In this document: positions 46,322 through 58,227 of the stretch, piece by piece
Numbering within the stretch: the first letter of the stretch is position 1
Layout of the letters: each line of letters begins with the position of its first letter
Assembly (NCBI RefSeq): GCF_011386835.1
Contig: NC_088792.1
Location: forward strand, 234,924,394 to 234,988,393
Length of the DNA stretch: 64,000 bases
Direction of reading: 5' to 3'
Source: Chrysemys picta bellii
Taxonomy: Eukaryota; Chordata; Testudines; Emydidae
The notes under the pieces: generated by a model
What the model was told of the DNA's origin: nothing
What the model saw: only the letters and a program-made list of their open reading frames with translations
The model's database searches: none
Program-made: the position numbers and the translations under genes

Positions 46322-46576
46322 GGGCTTGTCTACACTATCACTTAAGTCGATGTAAGTTACATTGCTCACGGATGTGAAAAAGCCACCTCTTTGAGCGATG
46401 CAAGTTACATCGACTTAAAGCGGTGCCTACACTGCACCATGTTGCTGAGGTGGAGTAATTATGCCGACAGGAAGGAATTCTCCTGTCAGCATACTGCATC
46501 TTCACCAGATGCGCTACAGCGGCGGAGCTGCATCAGTGCAGTTGAATCAATGTAGCGTGGTAGTGAAGACAAGCCC
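46322..46576. mobile_element. Harbinger-like MITE (family C)
   Basis: A 255-bp element with perfect TTA on both sides (46319-46321, 46577-46579) and ends GGGCTTGTCTACACTATCAC and GTAGTGAAGACAAGCCC. Internal ACTTAAGTCGATGTAAGT pairs with ACATCGACTTAAAG further in. Confidence 0.85.
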
Positions 46577-46579
46577 TTA

Positions 46580-48034
46580 GTTTCTTTACTACCTCTCCAG
46601 AAGAGATGAGGCTAGACCTGACGTGATGTACTGCAAACGTCTGTCACATTAGTAATAATGTTACTACTAAACTCCTGCCACTGAAAAAAACAAGACTATA
46701 AGTTAAGTTATATTATGCAAGCTGGATTCCTTCTTTTTCTGTTTTTTGTTAGCTTCTTCTCAACTGACACAGGTTGGAGTCTAGACAAGCTTTCCAAAAC
46801 AAATTTATCACACTGCTAACATAGGGCCTGACTGTACCTTATAGGCAGAGTGGGGTGCTGGGGGTAACATGGAGCTGAACTGCCAATGGGATCACTGGGA
46901 GACATTCTCAATGTCATCCAGAGCACCTGTACATGTAGCATGCCTGCTGCTAAACCCCTTTATGTGTAGCTTCCCTACTGCCCTCCATTCCCTTAGCATT
47001 GACCTGCTGCTTCCTTTGGGGCACCAGGTGCCCTCAAGAGAGTAGAGAGGGAGCAAACCATGTTCCCCTGAACACAGGGACTGTAAATCTACCACTGAAC
47101 CTAAATCTGAAGAACACACTACAGTGAGCACACAAGACGAAACAATATAAAGTTACTGTCCATAATTAGGATTTTTATGCACTGTTTAGAATTAGATCTT
47201 GGAAGGCTGACGATTAAATTGAGAGGATTTCACAACCATAACATTCTCCTAACGTAACTGTTTTCTATCACAGCCCAGAGGAACCCCACCCCTGCAACCC
47301 ATACATATATTTTTACTTTCCTTCCAGCCAAAGAGGAAGTGAGACAGACCAAGCAATGTTGCTCCTTAACTAGCTACAAAGGAGGTTGAGTGGTGGGAGG
47401 CAGTTTCACCCTGCCACAGGCTGATCAAACTGCCCCTGTAGCAATAACATACCTGCCTAGGAAAGGAGAGATAAGAACTAGGAAGTGAATCTAGTTCTCC
47501 CACATGGCAGTGCAGAGTACTCATTAGTTCTCGTAAGCAGATATTTTCTTCTCCCTCTTCCCCCTTACTGTGTGGGGACATTAGGTAATGTATTCTATTA
47601 TATTAAATACTCCCATTTTATAAAATCTGTGATGTAAAAAGAATGTGGTTTACATCTTCAGCTTGTATATGCAGTGTCATATTTCCTCATTATGTCCAGA
47701 ACAATAGTAGAATATTGTATTTCTTATCTTTTTTTCTTGCTAATCTCAAGACATCTGCCTCTGCAGAGTACACAGTAAACCTGTTTTTCAAACAGAATGC
47801 ATTAACCTGCAAGCAAAGAGCTAATAATTATAGTATAGCAAAGCAGCAGTGTCCATTCCAAGTTAAGATTGCATAATGGTTTCCATTCTAACCACCTTTT
47901 TTTCATTTTTGCAAGCTTTCCAAAACTATCATCCTTTGGGCTGAATTCCAGGCCTTGTCTCTGCCTGATGGTGAATTCTTCTGAGAAAATTGGAGCAAAA
48001 ATAGGCCAGACAATTTACATGATGATATATATAC
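46580..48034. other. STAU2 intron DNA, nothing clear
   Basis: No gene, RNA or transposon ends were recognised. Confidence 0.45.
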
Positions 48035-48102
48035 ATGTGTGTGTATGTGTGTATATCTATATATAGATAGATAGATAGATATACACACACACACACACAC
48101 AC

Positions 48103-48174
<72 letters not shown>
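48035..48174. repeat. Compound microsatellite (GT, GATA, CA, TA)
   Basis: The order is (TG/TA)n, (GATA)n near 48065-48080, (CA)n at about 48082-48102 and a long (TA)n from about 48106 to 48174. Confidence 0.93.
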
Positions 48175-48179
<5 letters not shown>

Positions 48180-48910
48180 CATCATGTAAATTGTCTTGAC
48201 CTTTTTATTTTATTTTTTACAGTACTTCAGCCAAAATGGCAGGGAGTTAAACACTGGAACTGTCTGAGAAATACCCTTCATTATGGAGAAGCTCAAGTGT
48301 TCTGGTGAAAACTGGTTTTGATTTGAGTGAGTTATGAGCCTTTAAAAACTGCATGCTGGGCATGCATGGTGAGGATTTTTGCTCAACTCACAGTACTAAG
48401 CTAAGGAAGGCAGCACTGCACACGTATGCATGTCTGGTTTAGCTATGTAGTGAAAAGAGTACTAAAGGGGGAGGGGCACTGAGCCTAGGGCACCTCCTGT
48501 GCAAGGGAAAGGAGGAAGGGACAACCAGCCACCAGCAGTCTTTATAGCCTTTTTAGGCCAGGGCTGAATTGCTTTGGAAGGAGAAAGAGAAAGGTGAAGA
48601 GAAGACTAAAAAGAGGAAGTGGAAGAAGGTGAGTCCCAGATGGAGGAACAGAGAATACATGGCTGGAAGTAGAAATAAGAGAGGAGGGGAAGTCCAAGAG
48701 CCAGTTAAAGAACCAAAAAAGGAACAGAGCCTATAAGGTGAAATATACACTAAACAAAGAGGGGGGGATTCATGGGAGAAGACTATGGTAAAAAAACATA
48801 ACCAAATTCACGAAAGGAAGGAGGAAGAATGGGAGAAAATCCCATTGTCCCATCTTTTCAACTTTGAAATAAAATTACCTTATTGAAAGGGTCCCTTTAA
48901 AAAGTGACTT

Positions 48911-49096
48911 AGAATCACAGAATATCAGGGTTGGAAGGGACCTCAGGAGGTCATCTAGTCCAACCCCCTATTCAAAGCAGGGCCAATCCCCAGACAGATT
49001 TTTGCCCCAAATCCCTAAATGGCCCCCTCAAGGATTGAACTCACAATCCTGGGTTTAGAAGGCCAATGTTCAAACCACTGAGCTATCCCTCCCCCC
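48911..49096 (-). mobile_element. tRNA-derived SINE with CR1-like tail (tortoise Pol III SINE type)
   Basis: Read on the minus strand from 49096: GGGGGGAGGGATAGCTCAGT (box A region TAGCTCAGTGGTTTGA), then AACCCAGGATTGTGAGTTCA and ATCC (box B region), a middle part, and a tail CTAGATGACCTCCTGAGGTC, CCTTCCAACCCTGATATTCT, GTGATTCT shared with CR1 3' ends. tRNA-related SINEs with this organisation are known from cryptodiran turtles. Box B has GTGAGTTCAATCC in place of GGTTCGANTCC, so it is a repeat and not a tRNA gene. Confidence 0.88.
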
Positions 49097-50050
49097 TTGT
49101 CATACTATATATAATTAAAGGAAGAATATTTGCATTTAAATGATTTTACAAGAGTACTTCTTTCCAGATTTTTACTTCTGAATGAAGTATCAATGGACAT
49201 GACTCCTTAAAGTAGAAAAAAAAATCTTTATTTGTTGTGGACCTGCACATCTCCAGAGGAGATTCTATTTATAACCATCAAAACCTCTGAATCCATTCTT
49301 TTGAGAAAATCAGCTACCTTTTAAAAACGACTCTCTTAATATTAAACATATTCCTCTGAATGAAAGTCACATTCCATATAAAAACATTAAGGATTAAATT
49401 CTGAAACACCACCACCTAATTTGCACCTGTGGAAATAGGAAGATGTGTAAACCAGTACTTGAGCATGCAATTACCCAATGCATGTGCACAATTACATGTT
49501 TGCAGGTACATTTTTTGAAATTATAGTATAAATTATCGCATCAGAAAATTTGGTCAGATATGAACAAAAAGCATTTTTTAAGGAAAATGAATGAAATACA
49601 TTGTTTAACAGCAGGGAGCTCTGAACTCAGTTCGTAGCAGATAATAATTTAACCCCAGTAAAACAAATCCTATTCTCCAACTCTTTGTGACAACTAAAAT
49701 CCTGGTCTGGACAAGTGAAACATAATAACTTATTGTTCACTGGGTAGGTTTTTGAACTGCAATTAAAATATCTAGGTGGATTAAATTACTTGGTGGTGCA
49801 CATAACATGAAGCTGAAAATGAACATTAGTCTCATGCCTCAGTTTACTTACTATAAACACACTGACCAGCAGAAAATATTGATTATTTTTCTGCTCATCC
49901 CAAGATTTAGGTAAATTCCTCCTCTAGTTCTGCTCAGGGAGTTGAACACTATATCCTGCACACCAGGAAGAGAGCACAGGTTAATTATGTGTGCACCCAG
50001 CTCAAAGTGCTGTGTGGGGCACAACAGCTCTTCCCTGGTCTGTACATTGA
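49097..50050. other. STAU2 intron DNA, nothing clear
   Basis: AT-rich complex sequence. Nothing recognised. Confidence 0.45.
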
Positions 50051-50206
50051 GAGTTTGCTTACACTGGGGACTTCTGCACCAGCATAGGTACAGTAATGCA
50101 AGTCACAATGATGCAAGCCACTTTTACAATGGTATAACAAGCCTACATTGTGGGTTTGTACTGTTGCAGCTACTTCAGAATAAAATACCTCCAATGTAGA
50201 CAAGCC
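50051..50206. mobile_element. Short Harbinger-like MITE
   Basis: About 156 bp from GAGTTTGCTTACACTGGGG to CCAATGTAGACAAGCC, the usual end of this repeat group. Internal CAAGTCACAATGATGCAAGC. Confidence 0.55.
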
Positions 50207-50364
50207 ATGGCAAGAGGCAGAGTTTTAGAAGCTGGTTTGGGTCACACATGCCTCTGTCAATGAGCCCAGGACTAAATTTAGATCAGAAGAGCTAAGTAGC
50301 ATGTCACTGAGACAGGAACTTACAACATGCATTCAATACAATTTCCTTTTAAGAAATAACCTAT

Positions 50365-51350
50365 AAGAACATAAGAATGCTTTCCGCAGCTCACATTAGC
50401 TGGGAACGGCGAACCGTGGCCACTGGGAGCTGCGAGCAGCCATACCTGCAGACGCTCAGGTAAGCAAAGCGTTTTGCAGCCCACCAGGGGCTTACCCTGA
50501 ACAAGCCGCAAACCAAGTTTGGGAACCCCTGATCTAGCCCAATATCCTGTCTTCTGACAGTGGCCAATGCCAGGTGTCCCAGAGGAAATGAACAGAGGAT
50601 GTAATCATCCAATGCTCCATCTCGTCGCCCATTCCCAGCTTCTGGCAAACAGAGGCTAGGGACACCATCTCTGCCCATCCTGGCTAATAGCCATTGATGG
50701 ACCTATCCTCCCTGAACTTATCTAGTTCTTTTTTGAACCCTGTTATAGTCTTGGCCTGCACAACATTCTCTGGCAAGGAGTTCCACAGATTGACTATGTT
50801 GTGTGAAAAAATACTTCATTTTGTTTGTTTTAAACATGCTGCCTATTAATTTCATTTGGTGACCCCTAGTTCGTGTGTTATGAGTAAATAACACTTCCTT
50901 ATTTATTTTCTCCACACAGTCCTGATTTTATAGGTCTCTTATCATATTCCCCCTTAGTCATCTCTTTTCCAAGCTGAAAAGTCCCAGTCTTATTAATTGC
51001 TCCTCATATGGCAGCCATTCCATACCCCTAATCATTTTTGTTACCCTTTTCCAATTCCAATATATCTTTTTTGAGATGGGGCGACCACATCTGCAAGTAG
51101 TATTCAAGGTGTAGGCATACCATGGATTTATACAGAGGCAATATGATATTTTCTGTCTTATCATCTATCCCTTTCTTAATGATTCCCAACATTCTGTTTG
51201 CTTTTTTGACTGCTGCTGCACATTGAGTGGATGTTTTCAGAGAACTATCCACAATGACTCCAAGATCTCCTTCTTGAGTGGCTCTTTCTGGCTCCAAACA
51301 AAATTGACACAACCATATTTTCTTGTCCAACAACTAGGTTGCCCTTGAGC
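50365..51350 (-). mobile_element. CR1 LINE, 5'-truncated, with a foreign insert near its 3' end
   Basis: The minus strand reads decayed RT C-terminal sequence (AVKKANRMLGIIKKGIDDKT; NIILPLYKSMV; LEYYLQMWSPHLKKDILELE) from about 51230 to 51060. It then continues with [12 protein letters not shown] at 50960-51000 and the CR1 3' UTR down to AAGAACATAAGAATG at 50365-50379. Between 50380 and 50530 lies non-CR1, GC-rich sequence (GAACGGCGAACCGTGGCCAC ... GTTTGGGAACCCCTG) that looks like part of a hAT element. Confidence 0.85.
50380..50530. mobile_element. Truncated hAT-like fragment inside CR1
   Basis: It ends in GGGAACCCCTG, matching the CAGGGGT-type end of turtle hAT elements such as 30130-30437. 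The other end is missing, and CR1 sequence expected here is absent, so this may be a replacement or an insertion with deletion. Confidence 0.5.
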
Positions 51351-51930
51351 AAAAAAAACCAAAACAAAATCAAAAAAACCTAGCATGCTTTTAATTCATG
51401 TTGAAATGTAAGTTGGCATAAATAGATACTTGCCTTGAATATATGCTGAGGCAACCACAAGAATGTGACACACCATTATAAGTACAGTATTTGATTCAAC
51501 CTAGCTGCTCACCCTAACTATTAGATGGTTCTGTAATGTAGCTTCTGTTTGGAGTAAATGAGCCAAAAAATCAAAACTATTTCATATATGAAAGTTAATA
51601 ATCTATACAAGACTTGGAACCCCAAAGAGGAAGAAATATCCTAACAGGGACACAAAGGAAGAAAGGGAAAGAGGAGCATTTTGGTAATATGAAATTCATG
51701 CACACGTACACATATATATTCTGTCCTTAATTATACTTTCAGAGGAAGGGGTTGCAGTTACCATCCAAGGACATTATGTAGCTGCAGCTAAAGGAAGAAT
51801 ATGACCACTGACCTGCCACATAACTCAACTGGCCTTAATGAGGCTGCACCAGGTCCTGGAAAGTGATGAGCTGCAAGAGCTCAGCATCTTATGGAACTGG
51901 ATTTTGAGCCACACAATGATCAATTCTCAC
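51351..51930. other. STAU2 intron between exon 51931 and the CR1
   Basis: Short A-rich start (AAAAAAAACC near 51351), then mixed sequence. Nothing recognised. Confidence 0.4.
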
Positions 51931-52062
51931 CTTTTCTGGCTGATCTTGAAGAGGGGTGGAGGCTTTATAACCAAGCTGTAGCAACATCGCTTCTGCTGCA
52001 TTCCTTTTAGCTATTTTCTTGTTGGGGCCTGTTCCAGTAGTAACTTCACTGCCTATTTTGAC
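51931..52062 (-). CDS. STAU2: STAU2 coding exon: second half of dsRBD4
   Basis: This 132-nt exon encodes 44 residues beginning V-K-I-G-S-E-V-T-T-G-T-G. It contains the dsRBD helix motif GPNKKIAKRNAAEAMLLQL, whose K-K-x-A-K lysines contact the RNA phosphate backbone in this domain family. The domain ends at LGY and is followed by a short linker, K-A-S-T-P-L-Q-D-Q-P-E-K. The acceptor is TTTTAAAAG before GTC and the donor is AAG followed by GTGAGAAT; both boundaries are phase 0. It was too short to appear as a long open frame and was found by reading the minus strand. It joins in frame to the exon at 55721-55858 upstream and 42013-42073 downstream. Confidence 0.94.
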
Positions 52063-52639
52063 CTTTTAAAATTAAACAAAAATATTGATCACAATTACTG
52101 ATAAATTTGTGGCAGTCTAGCATCACACTGCAACAACCTTGTTGATCTACAGTCAGTTGCATCAGCCCCTTGGACACAGGTGCAACCAAAAAAAAAAAAG
52201 TTGAGAGGGGGCTATTAGACTAATTTCTTTACCAAAATCTGAGGGGAGCGGACAAACAGCTGGTTCCATAGATGAGCTTGCTTCCATTCCTTCTGAAAGC
52301 CTCTCGTCCCAGAAACACCATGCCCATCACTCATACCATAAAAGTGTGAGTGTCTGTACGACTGTGCCTGTGAATGTTATGTGTACTGCACTGTGTACTG
52401 CCCCCCAGGCTTGTGCCCCTCTGTGTCTTCCCTTGTGCTCTGTGTACCCCTGGCCCTATTCTCTGCATCCCTTGATGTCCCCGCTCCCAGCTCTTGCTCT
52501 CTCCTGCCTTCCCCCAAGAGAAGGAAGTGATATAGCTTCTGCGTTTCCTCCTCCTCTGCAGCATGTACTGGCTGCAGCAACCCTCCAGAAGCTAATCAGC
52601 ATCATTAGGAGCCAGAGCAAAGTGGAAACTATGGGTATC

Positions 52640-52884
52640 TCATAAGAATGGCCCTACTGTGTCAGACCAATGGCCCATCTAGCCCAGTATCCTGTTGTCC
52701 AACAGTGGCCAGTGCCAAGTGCTTCAGACGGAATGAACAGAACAGGCAATCATAGAGTGATCCATCCCGTTGTCCACTCCCAGCTTCTGGCAGTCAGAGG
52801 CTAGGGACACCCAGAGCATGGGGCTGTATCCCTGACCATCTTGGCTTATAGCCATTAATGGACCTATCCTCCATGAACTTATGT
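52640..52884 (-). mobile_element. CR1 3'-UTR fragment
   Basis: It contains GGCCCTACTGTGTCAGACCA, TGGCCCATCTAGCCCAGTAT and CAGCTTCTGGCAGTCAGAGG, the reverse complement of a CR1 3' end. It is cut on its 5' side by Harbinger-like sequence starting at about 52886. Confidence 0.85.
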
Positions 52885-53110
52885 GTAGCGCTTCAGTGTA
52901 GACACTACTTATGTTGATGGGAGGGTTCTCCTGTCAGCATAGGTAATTCCCCTCCCACCCCCCGGGAGGCGGTAGCTAGGTCCACAGAAGAACTCATCTG
53001 TTGACCTAGCAATGTCTATATCAGTGGTTGGGTTGGCAGAGCGATGTCTCCCCAGGGTGTGGATTTTTCTCACCCCTGAGAGACATCGCTATGCCAGTGT
53101 AAGTTCCCAG
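52885..53110. mobile_element. Harbinger-like MITE fragment (family D)
   Basis: It contains GTGTAGCGCTTCAGTGTAGA, CTCCTGTCAGCATAGGTAAT and CACCCCTGAGAGACATCGCT. The body closely parallels the element at 58501-58776 (GTAGCGCTTCACCGTAGACG, CATCAGCATAGGTAATCC). The ends are not preserved. Confidence 0.6.
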
Positions 53111-55152
53111 TGAGAATTAACAGGAAAAGCATTGCATGTTTTGGAGAAAAAGAGGGAGAACGCTTTTCATCTTTATCCTCCCCAGCTATAGGGCAAACAA
53201 TATTGGAATAGAAATCATGGGGCGGGGTGGGAGGGGAGATTTGGGTAGGGCACGACCCTCTCCTTCCCCTTCAACAGTTACGCCTATGCCCTTGGATGAT
53301 CTTCCATCAACACATTTTCTGAAAAGTTGAGTTCTCATTGGAAGGGTGGTCTGTACAACATAAAGGATTTCCTGCCAACCAAGAAGCCCCACATAGGAAA
53401 GGCAGTTAAAACTTCAAATTAAAAATGACATATTATAAACAACAGATGTCCACAAAGAGAACATAACGCTGTAATTTAGTCTTTGGGCTCTGCTGCCATT
53501 CATAAACTGTGCAAGCTGCATGCTCTTAGTTTATGACTATCGTCCCTCAAATGTCCTCTATTCACTCTTAGGTCATTCATAATTCTTCAATACCTATATT
53601 TTATTTGGTGCATTCAGTCATTTTATTTGCCAGATCCTGTTTAAAAAACTGGTCTATGGTTGCAAAAGTATATACAACGGTTAGGAAGTAATAATCTATT
53701 TCATAGAACAATCCAAACAAAAATTTCACAGGTCAAATGTCTCAAATCTTACTGTTTTTTAAATTCTAAAATATCAGCTTTTGAAAAAGAAATAAAAAAT
53801 CTTGTTAATTAAAATCAACATGTTTTCCGTGTACTCATTTATAAAATAAATCTTTGTTTACGAAAATGTTTAAATTATCCTGTTTTGGTTTTAAATATCT
53901 ACTGTACATACAGAAACAAGCAAATGCTCTAAATATCCTCTGCAAACTAAAGAAGGTATAATTAAGCAAAAAGGTCCAAAATTATGAAAAACAGAAATCT
54001 GGAGCTTGAAGTAACAGTTAACTTTGCAGTCGTGATTAGAAAATAACCAAATTGCAATGAGCTCGTATGTAATAGAATTGAAGAACCTTAATGAGGCGAG
54101 ACAAAATGATAATTTATCGCATAGTGCGCAATAAATCAATGTGTTGCTATTTCTCAGACCTGTAAAACTGGTTTGGCTATTATTATAACCTCTATCAAGG
54201 ATTAAAGGTCTGACTACAAAGAGCGAGCTTTCCTAAATTAACTTTGGGAACAGAACACCAACTAATGTCATCAGAGGTTTTCTTCTGTTTATGTAACGGT
54301 CAGAACAAGTAATTGGATCCATTTCATCACATCTAAACTTGCTCTTTGTGTGACAGATAAAAATGAACATATTATCTCTGGATATTTTACTTCCACATTC
54401 AATTAAATCAAATGAAAACATTGTTTAAGTAGTTTATACAAAAGACTTTTTACTTAGATAAGTTTTTTGCATGCACTAATGAATCCACTGGGACGTCTGG
54501 TGGGAGAAAAAAAGCAATATCGTTTTAGTGTGAAAGCATTATAAAGCAAGGCCAAAAGTCCCTGTTTAGGCTACACTGTTTATGAACACCCATAAAAAGG
54601 CAGCTGGGCTACAGAATTACTTTAACTCCCCCTTTCACAAGAGTCTTCTTAGGCAAAGGAATCACACAGTCTAGTGTAAAGTTTTTTTCCCCTCCAAATC
54701 CAAATATTTCGCTATTAAAGTACTGAGGTTGCCTACAAATCAAATCCAAATTCAAGGTGAAATTGTTCTCAAACACTGATCTGTAGTTCACAGCACCCTT
54801 TCTGACTGTGCACAGAACCATCTCAGATTGAGAATGGCCAGGGAAAGATGGCAGTTAGATGGTCTGTTATAGGATCTGCTGGCTTCAAATCCTTACACAA
54901 TGTGAAAAAAATTAGAAACCACAGTTCTAAGGACATAATGGAAATTCTCAAATAAGGAAACTGAAGGGAAAAAGTAACATTTTAGTTTAAAGATAGTTCA
55001 TTATAGTACTGAACACTTTGCAAATAAAGGCCACTAAATTTTGAGGGTAACTTGACGCATTTTGGGGCAGAAGAAGAAAATGGGGCAAGATGGGAAAAAC
55101 ATGAAGGTAAGCTTTTAAGTTCAGTGAAAACATAAGTTTAATGGGCTACATC
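53111..55152. other. Repeat-poor STAU2 intron DNA
   Basis: No recognised transposons from about 53400 to 55150. The sequence is complex and AT-rich. It may include conserved non-coding elements, which only an alignment could show. Confidence 0.4.
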
Positions 55153-55270
55153 CTCAGTTCCCTCTAAGCTGCGCGGCCGCGCAGCAGGCTATCAAGGGTC
55201 ACGCAGGCAGGAAAAGGTGCCTCTCTCTGGAGCTGCCCTGGTGGGGAGAGGCACTCTCCCCGGCCCTTGA
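55153..55270. mobile_element. hAT-like repeat fragment
   Basis: Starts CAGTTCCCTCTAAGCTGCGC with a GCGCGGCCGCGC palindrome. This GC-rich island in AT-rich DNA resembles the end of a common turtle hAT-type repeat. The other end was not identified. Confidence 0.4.
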
Positions 55271-55720
55271 CTGCTGTGGATACTTATTTGTATTACAGTC
55301 TCTGATCTTTCTAAATTCATCCATCAGTTATCACAAAGCTTTTGTCAGGATAGTGTAGAAAAGGAAAAAACAAAAACAATAAAGTAAATCATGAACAGAC
55401 AGTAAAGAAGGAAATAAACAAATAGGTGAAATAAGAACAACACTAAAAAAAAGCAAAAACACCAGAGGGAAAATAGCTATCACTTTAGAAAGGGATTATA
55501 CATCTAACTGGATTTGTTTCATCTACAGAAAGGAAAAGGTCAAATAGCCTTTTTTTAAAAATGGCTAGCAGCAAATTTTGTACTCCTGCTGCTTAACTGT
55601 ATGATATGTAAAGAGCTAAACAATGTTAGATAGGATCAGCTTTATATTCCACCATTGTTCTTCTTGTGCTTGTTCATAATAGAATAAAGGAATCTTTCCT
55701 AATAGAACATCCAACAATAC

Positions 55721-55858
55721 CTGCATAACAAACTCTCGGCGACGAGGCATCCCTCTCTCTGAAAGAAGAATATACTCTGGCTCCTTCTCCTTTTTGGCCT
55801 GCTGGATTTGAGCCAAGCGGCTAATGGGGTTCATTCCTTGACCATATTCTGGTCCAGT
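55721..55858 (-). CDS. STAU2: STAU2 coding exon: first half of dsRBD4
   Basis: This 138-nt exon encodes 46 residues, starting T-G-P-E-Y-G-Q-G-M and then [12 protein letters not shown], the start of the dsRBD that follows the central linker in Staufen-2. It includes the conserved segment [16 protein letters not shown], the beta-strand part of the domain. The upstream acceptor is a T-rich tract ending in TTTTAG at 55859 and above. The donor after the final CAG reads GTATTG. Both boundaries are phase 0. An in-frame ATG lies inside the exon, but it is an ordinary internal Met of the domain and not a start. The reading frame continues for a few codons past the donor into the intron, which is not coding. 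The next exon completes the same domain. Family identity is near certain; it could only be STAU1 instead, but linker and neighbouring exons fit STAU2 better. Confidence 0.95.
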
Positions 55859-56720
55859 CTAAAATAAGATTTAAAAAACCCAAGTTATTTCAGCACATGC
55901 CAGTATGACAATTACATGTTCATGACAATTACATGGCAATTGCATGTTTTTTTAATAAGATTTTTTTCTATGCTGTTCTCTCAGGGTGATATACTAGACA
56001 AGAGAGCATGCCCAAATGAACAAACTGCATTGTCACTTGATCATGGGACTAAAGACCCGAATCATTAGGCTGAAACTGTAGCAAGTAGCTTGTGTCTGCT
56101 GGCTGTCCACAACTGTAGAAAATGGGTTTGTCTAGGAGCTATAGGCTACCAATCCCCACATCTGCTTTTATAGCTCAGAGGATCTGCAAGATAGACTCAC
56201 TGACCATGCTCCAGGCCCCTGCTTCCATGTCTTCTCTCCCCTCTCACACAGCATACCACTATGAAGCTTTGCTCATGGTGCACTGGAGGCTGCAGAGTGC
56301 CCCTGCACAGCTCATTTGCATTCCTCACTCAGGAAATACTACAGGTTAGCAGCAGTATAAGCCTCCCACATCTCCTAGGATTTCACCCTAACAATATTTT
56401 TATTTAGTGATGCTAAAAATGACAAAAGAAAGGAAGCTTTGAAGGTTAAAACAATGCTTTGCTTTTAGAGCAATCCATCTAATGACATTAATCCTCACAA
56501 GAGCCTATGTTAAGTGTTATTGTTGGTGTTAACGTATTCTTCATTCAGTGGGGTAAATGACGAGACAGAGAGATGGACTTGTCCAAGGTTGCATAATGAG
56601 CTGAGATTGAAACACTGGAGCCTGAATGCTTTATTCTAGCCTCTGAATCCACTTACTAAGTAATTACCATTAACAAAAATGCTTATTTAAAGCAGACAGC
56701 TATCAAAAACAACTGTGTAA

Positions 56721-56722
<2 letters not shown>

Positions 56723-56755
<33 letters not shown>
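56723..56755. repeat. (GT)n microsatellite
   Basis: About 16 uninterrupted GT units on the plus strand. Two open frames run through it; they are by-products of the repeat. Confidence 0.93.
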
Positions 56756-56756
<1 letters not shown>

Positions 56757-57322
56757 ACCTGCGTGTGAGCACATGCATTGGCATGATGTGCAGGGCAAAT
56801 ATTAAGATACAAAAAAGTTTATCTAATGCCATGTGTAGTTGGTGCATGTGCCAGAATAGAGAAGAAGAATTTATAACTGGCTTATACATATACACACTAT
56901 CATGCTATCATCTGAACTTCTCAAGTAAGAATAAACGAATGGTAAAGCACATAAAAGGAAGGCCAGCAACTAGAAAGGAACAGAGAGAGAACGAGTGCGA
57001 GCGTATCAGGAGAGCTATGCAGTGAATCTTCCATGGTATAGCTAGAGTTGCTTGGGAATCTGTAGGTGGAAGAATTAGGGCAATGTCATGCACAAGGGCA
57101 GTTTCCATGACAGCTGTGTGGGCAGTGAGCCAGGCAGAGGCAAAATGGAGAGTGTGTTAAATAAAGCACAAGTGCAATTGTAAAAAATAGATTCCCAATA
57201 TTGGTGCTAAAATTGGGAATCAGCTTGTCAAATATCAAGAGGGCAAGAATGTGATTTCGATACATTTCTTGCCTACACATATTCAAATAAAAGGAACAGG
57301 TAAATTAAATGTAGTCGTTAAG

Positions 57323-57784
57323 TGTAGGCTGGTACCCCTCGTCACCAGCTGGGGATAGACAGACAGCAACACCCAGATTAGGTTTCTGTTCCTTTCTTCA
57401 GGGCTCTGTTTATTGTCTTCCCAAACAAAGCAAGACAAAGACAAAAAAAAGGAACACTAACAACAGTCTAGTTACAGATTTAGACTGGGCCTCTGGTATC
57501 CACCAGGTAGGGCCCTTTCCAGTGCTGCTGAGGGAGAGTGCTCTGTTTGCCGCCTCCTGCTCTGTTTGTCAGAGAGTATCTTCTCTCCTGCCTTTCCCCC
57601 ACCCACCCTCATGGCTGAGCTCTCCTTTATATTTCAGCTGACAGTGTGGGCCAATCACAAGATACTGATCAGCTGTGTCAACTGATCCCAGCACCTGTCT
57701 GCTGGGCTTCTCTCTGGGGTGGGATCAGCTGCTCACTGTCCCACCCGCCCTCAGGCTATTAAAGAGGCAGATTGCCCTATTACA
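57323..57784 (-). mobile_element. Solo LTR (462 bp)
   Basis: On the minus strand the segment starts TGTAATAGGGC and ends GCCTACA, giving TG..CA ends. A TATA box, ATATAAAGGAGAG, is at about 57635, and the polyadenylation signal AATAAACAGAGCCCTG at about 57410. Flanking 5-mers TTAAG (57318-57322) and GTAAG (57785-57789) differ at one base and may be a target duplication. No internal genes are present, so it is most simply a solo LTR left by recombination. Its start is similar to the plus-strand LTR at 40248. Confidence 0.78.
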
Positions 57785-58227
57785 GTAAGGGTGTAAGTTC
57801 AGGTACTCAAAAATCAGGAAATTCTTAATGTTAAAGTTGGTTTGACCACACTGCAAATCCTGTTAATGTCTACATCTACACTGCCTAGCATCAGGCTCAT
57901 AATTTACCAGCAGTTTCATTAATTAGCTCCATCAGGGATAGCATCGGTGGAAGCAAAAGCAAAGAAGAGGCTTATACATTTTTATAATCATGTCCTCTAA
58001 CCCTATTCAGAGTATAGCTGGGCAGTACCTGTCAAAACGGGAGCGCTAGTGCCAGAGCCACCTTAATTCTTTGAATTTCCTGGCTTTTAGAAGCTTGACC
58101 TTGCAGCACTAATGTTGCATAAATGCTAGGTTTTTGCATTTAATATTTTTAGGCAATAATTTTCCAAGGACCCTAAAGGAATTAGGCTCCTAGCTCCCAC
58201 TGAATTTCAACAGGAATTGGGTGTCTG

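Larger units (their letters stand above)
5338..55858 (-). other. STAU2: STAU2 gene, internal part (five coding exons and four complete introns)
   Basis: This span runs from the first to the last STAU2 exon visible here, on the minus strand. The five exons total 753 nt and join without a frame break into 251 codons that match the vertebrate Staufen-2 order: dsRBD, linker, C-terminal dsRBD5-like segment. All introns begin with GT and end with AG on the minus strand. Intron sizes are about 3.7, 9.9, 16.5 and 19.8 kb in transcript order. Staufen-2 is a cytoplasmic double-stranded RNA-binding protein of RNA transport granules, known for dendritic mRNA localisation and mRNA stability (established knowledge). 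The start codon, the earlier dsRBDs and the last coding exon were searched for by eye and not found, so the gene continues beyond both window edges. Introns hold most of the transposons listed here. Confidence 0.93.

Noticed and set aside
49040..49096. Possible tRNA gene
   Set aside because: Box A and box B are recognisable, but box B is degenerate and the tail is CR1-like, so it is a SINE.
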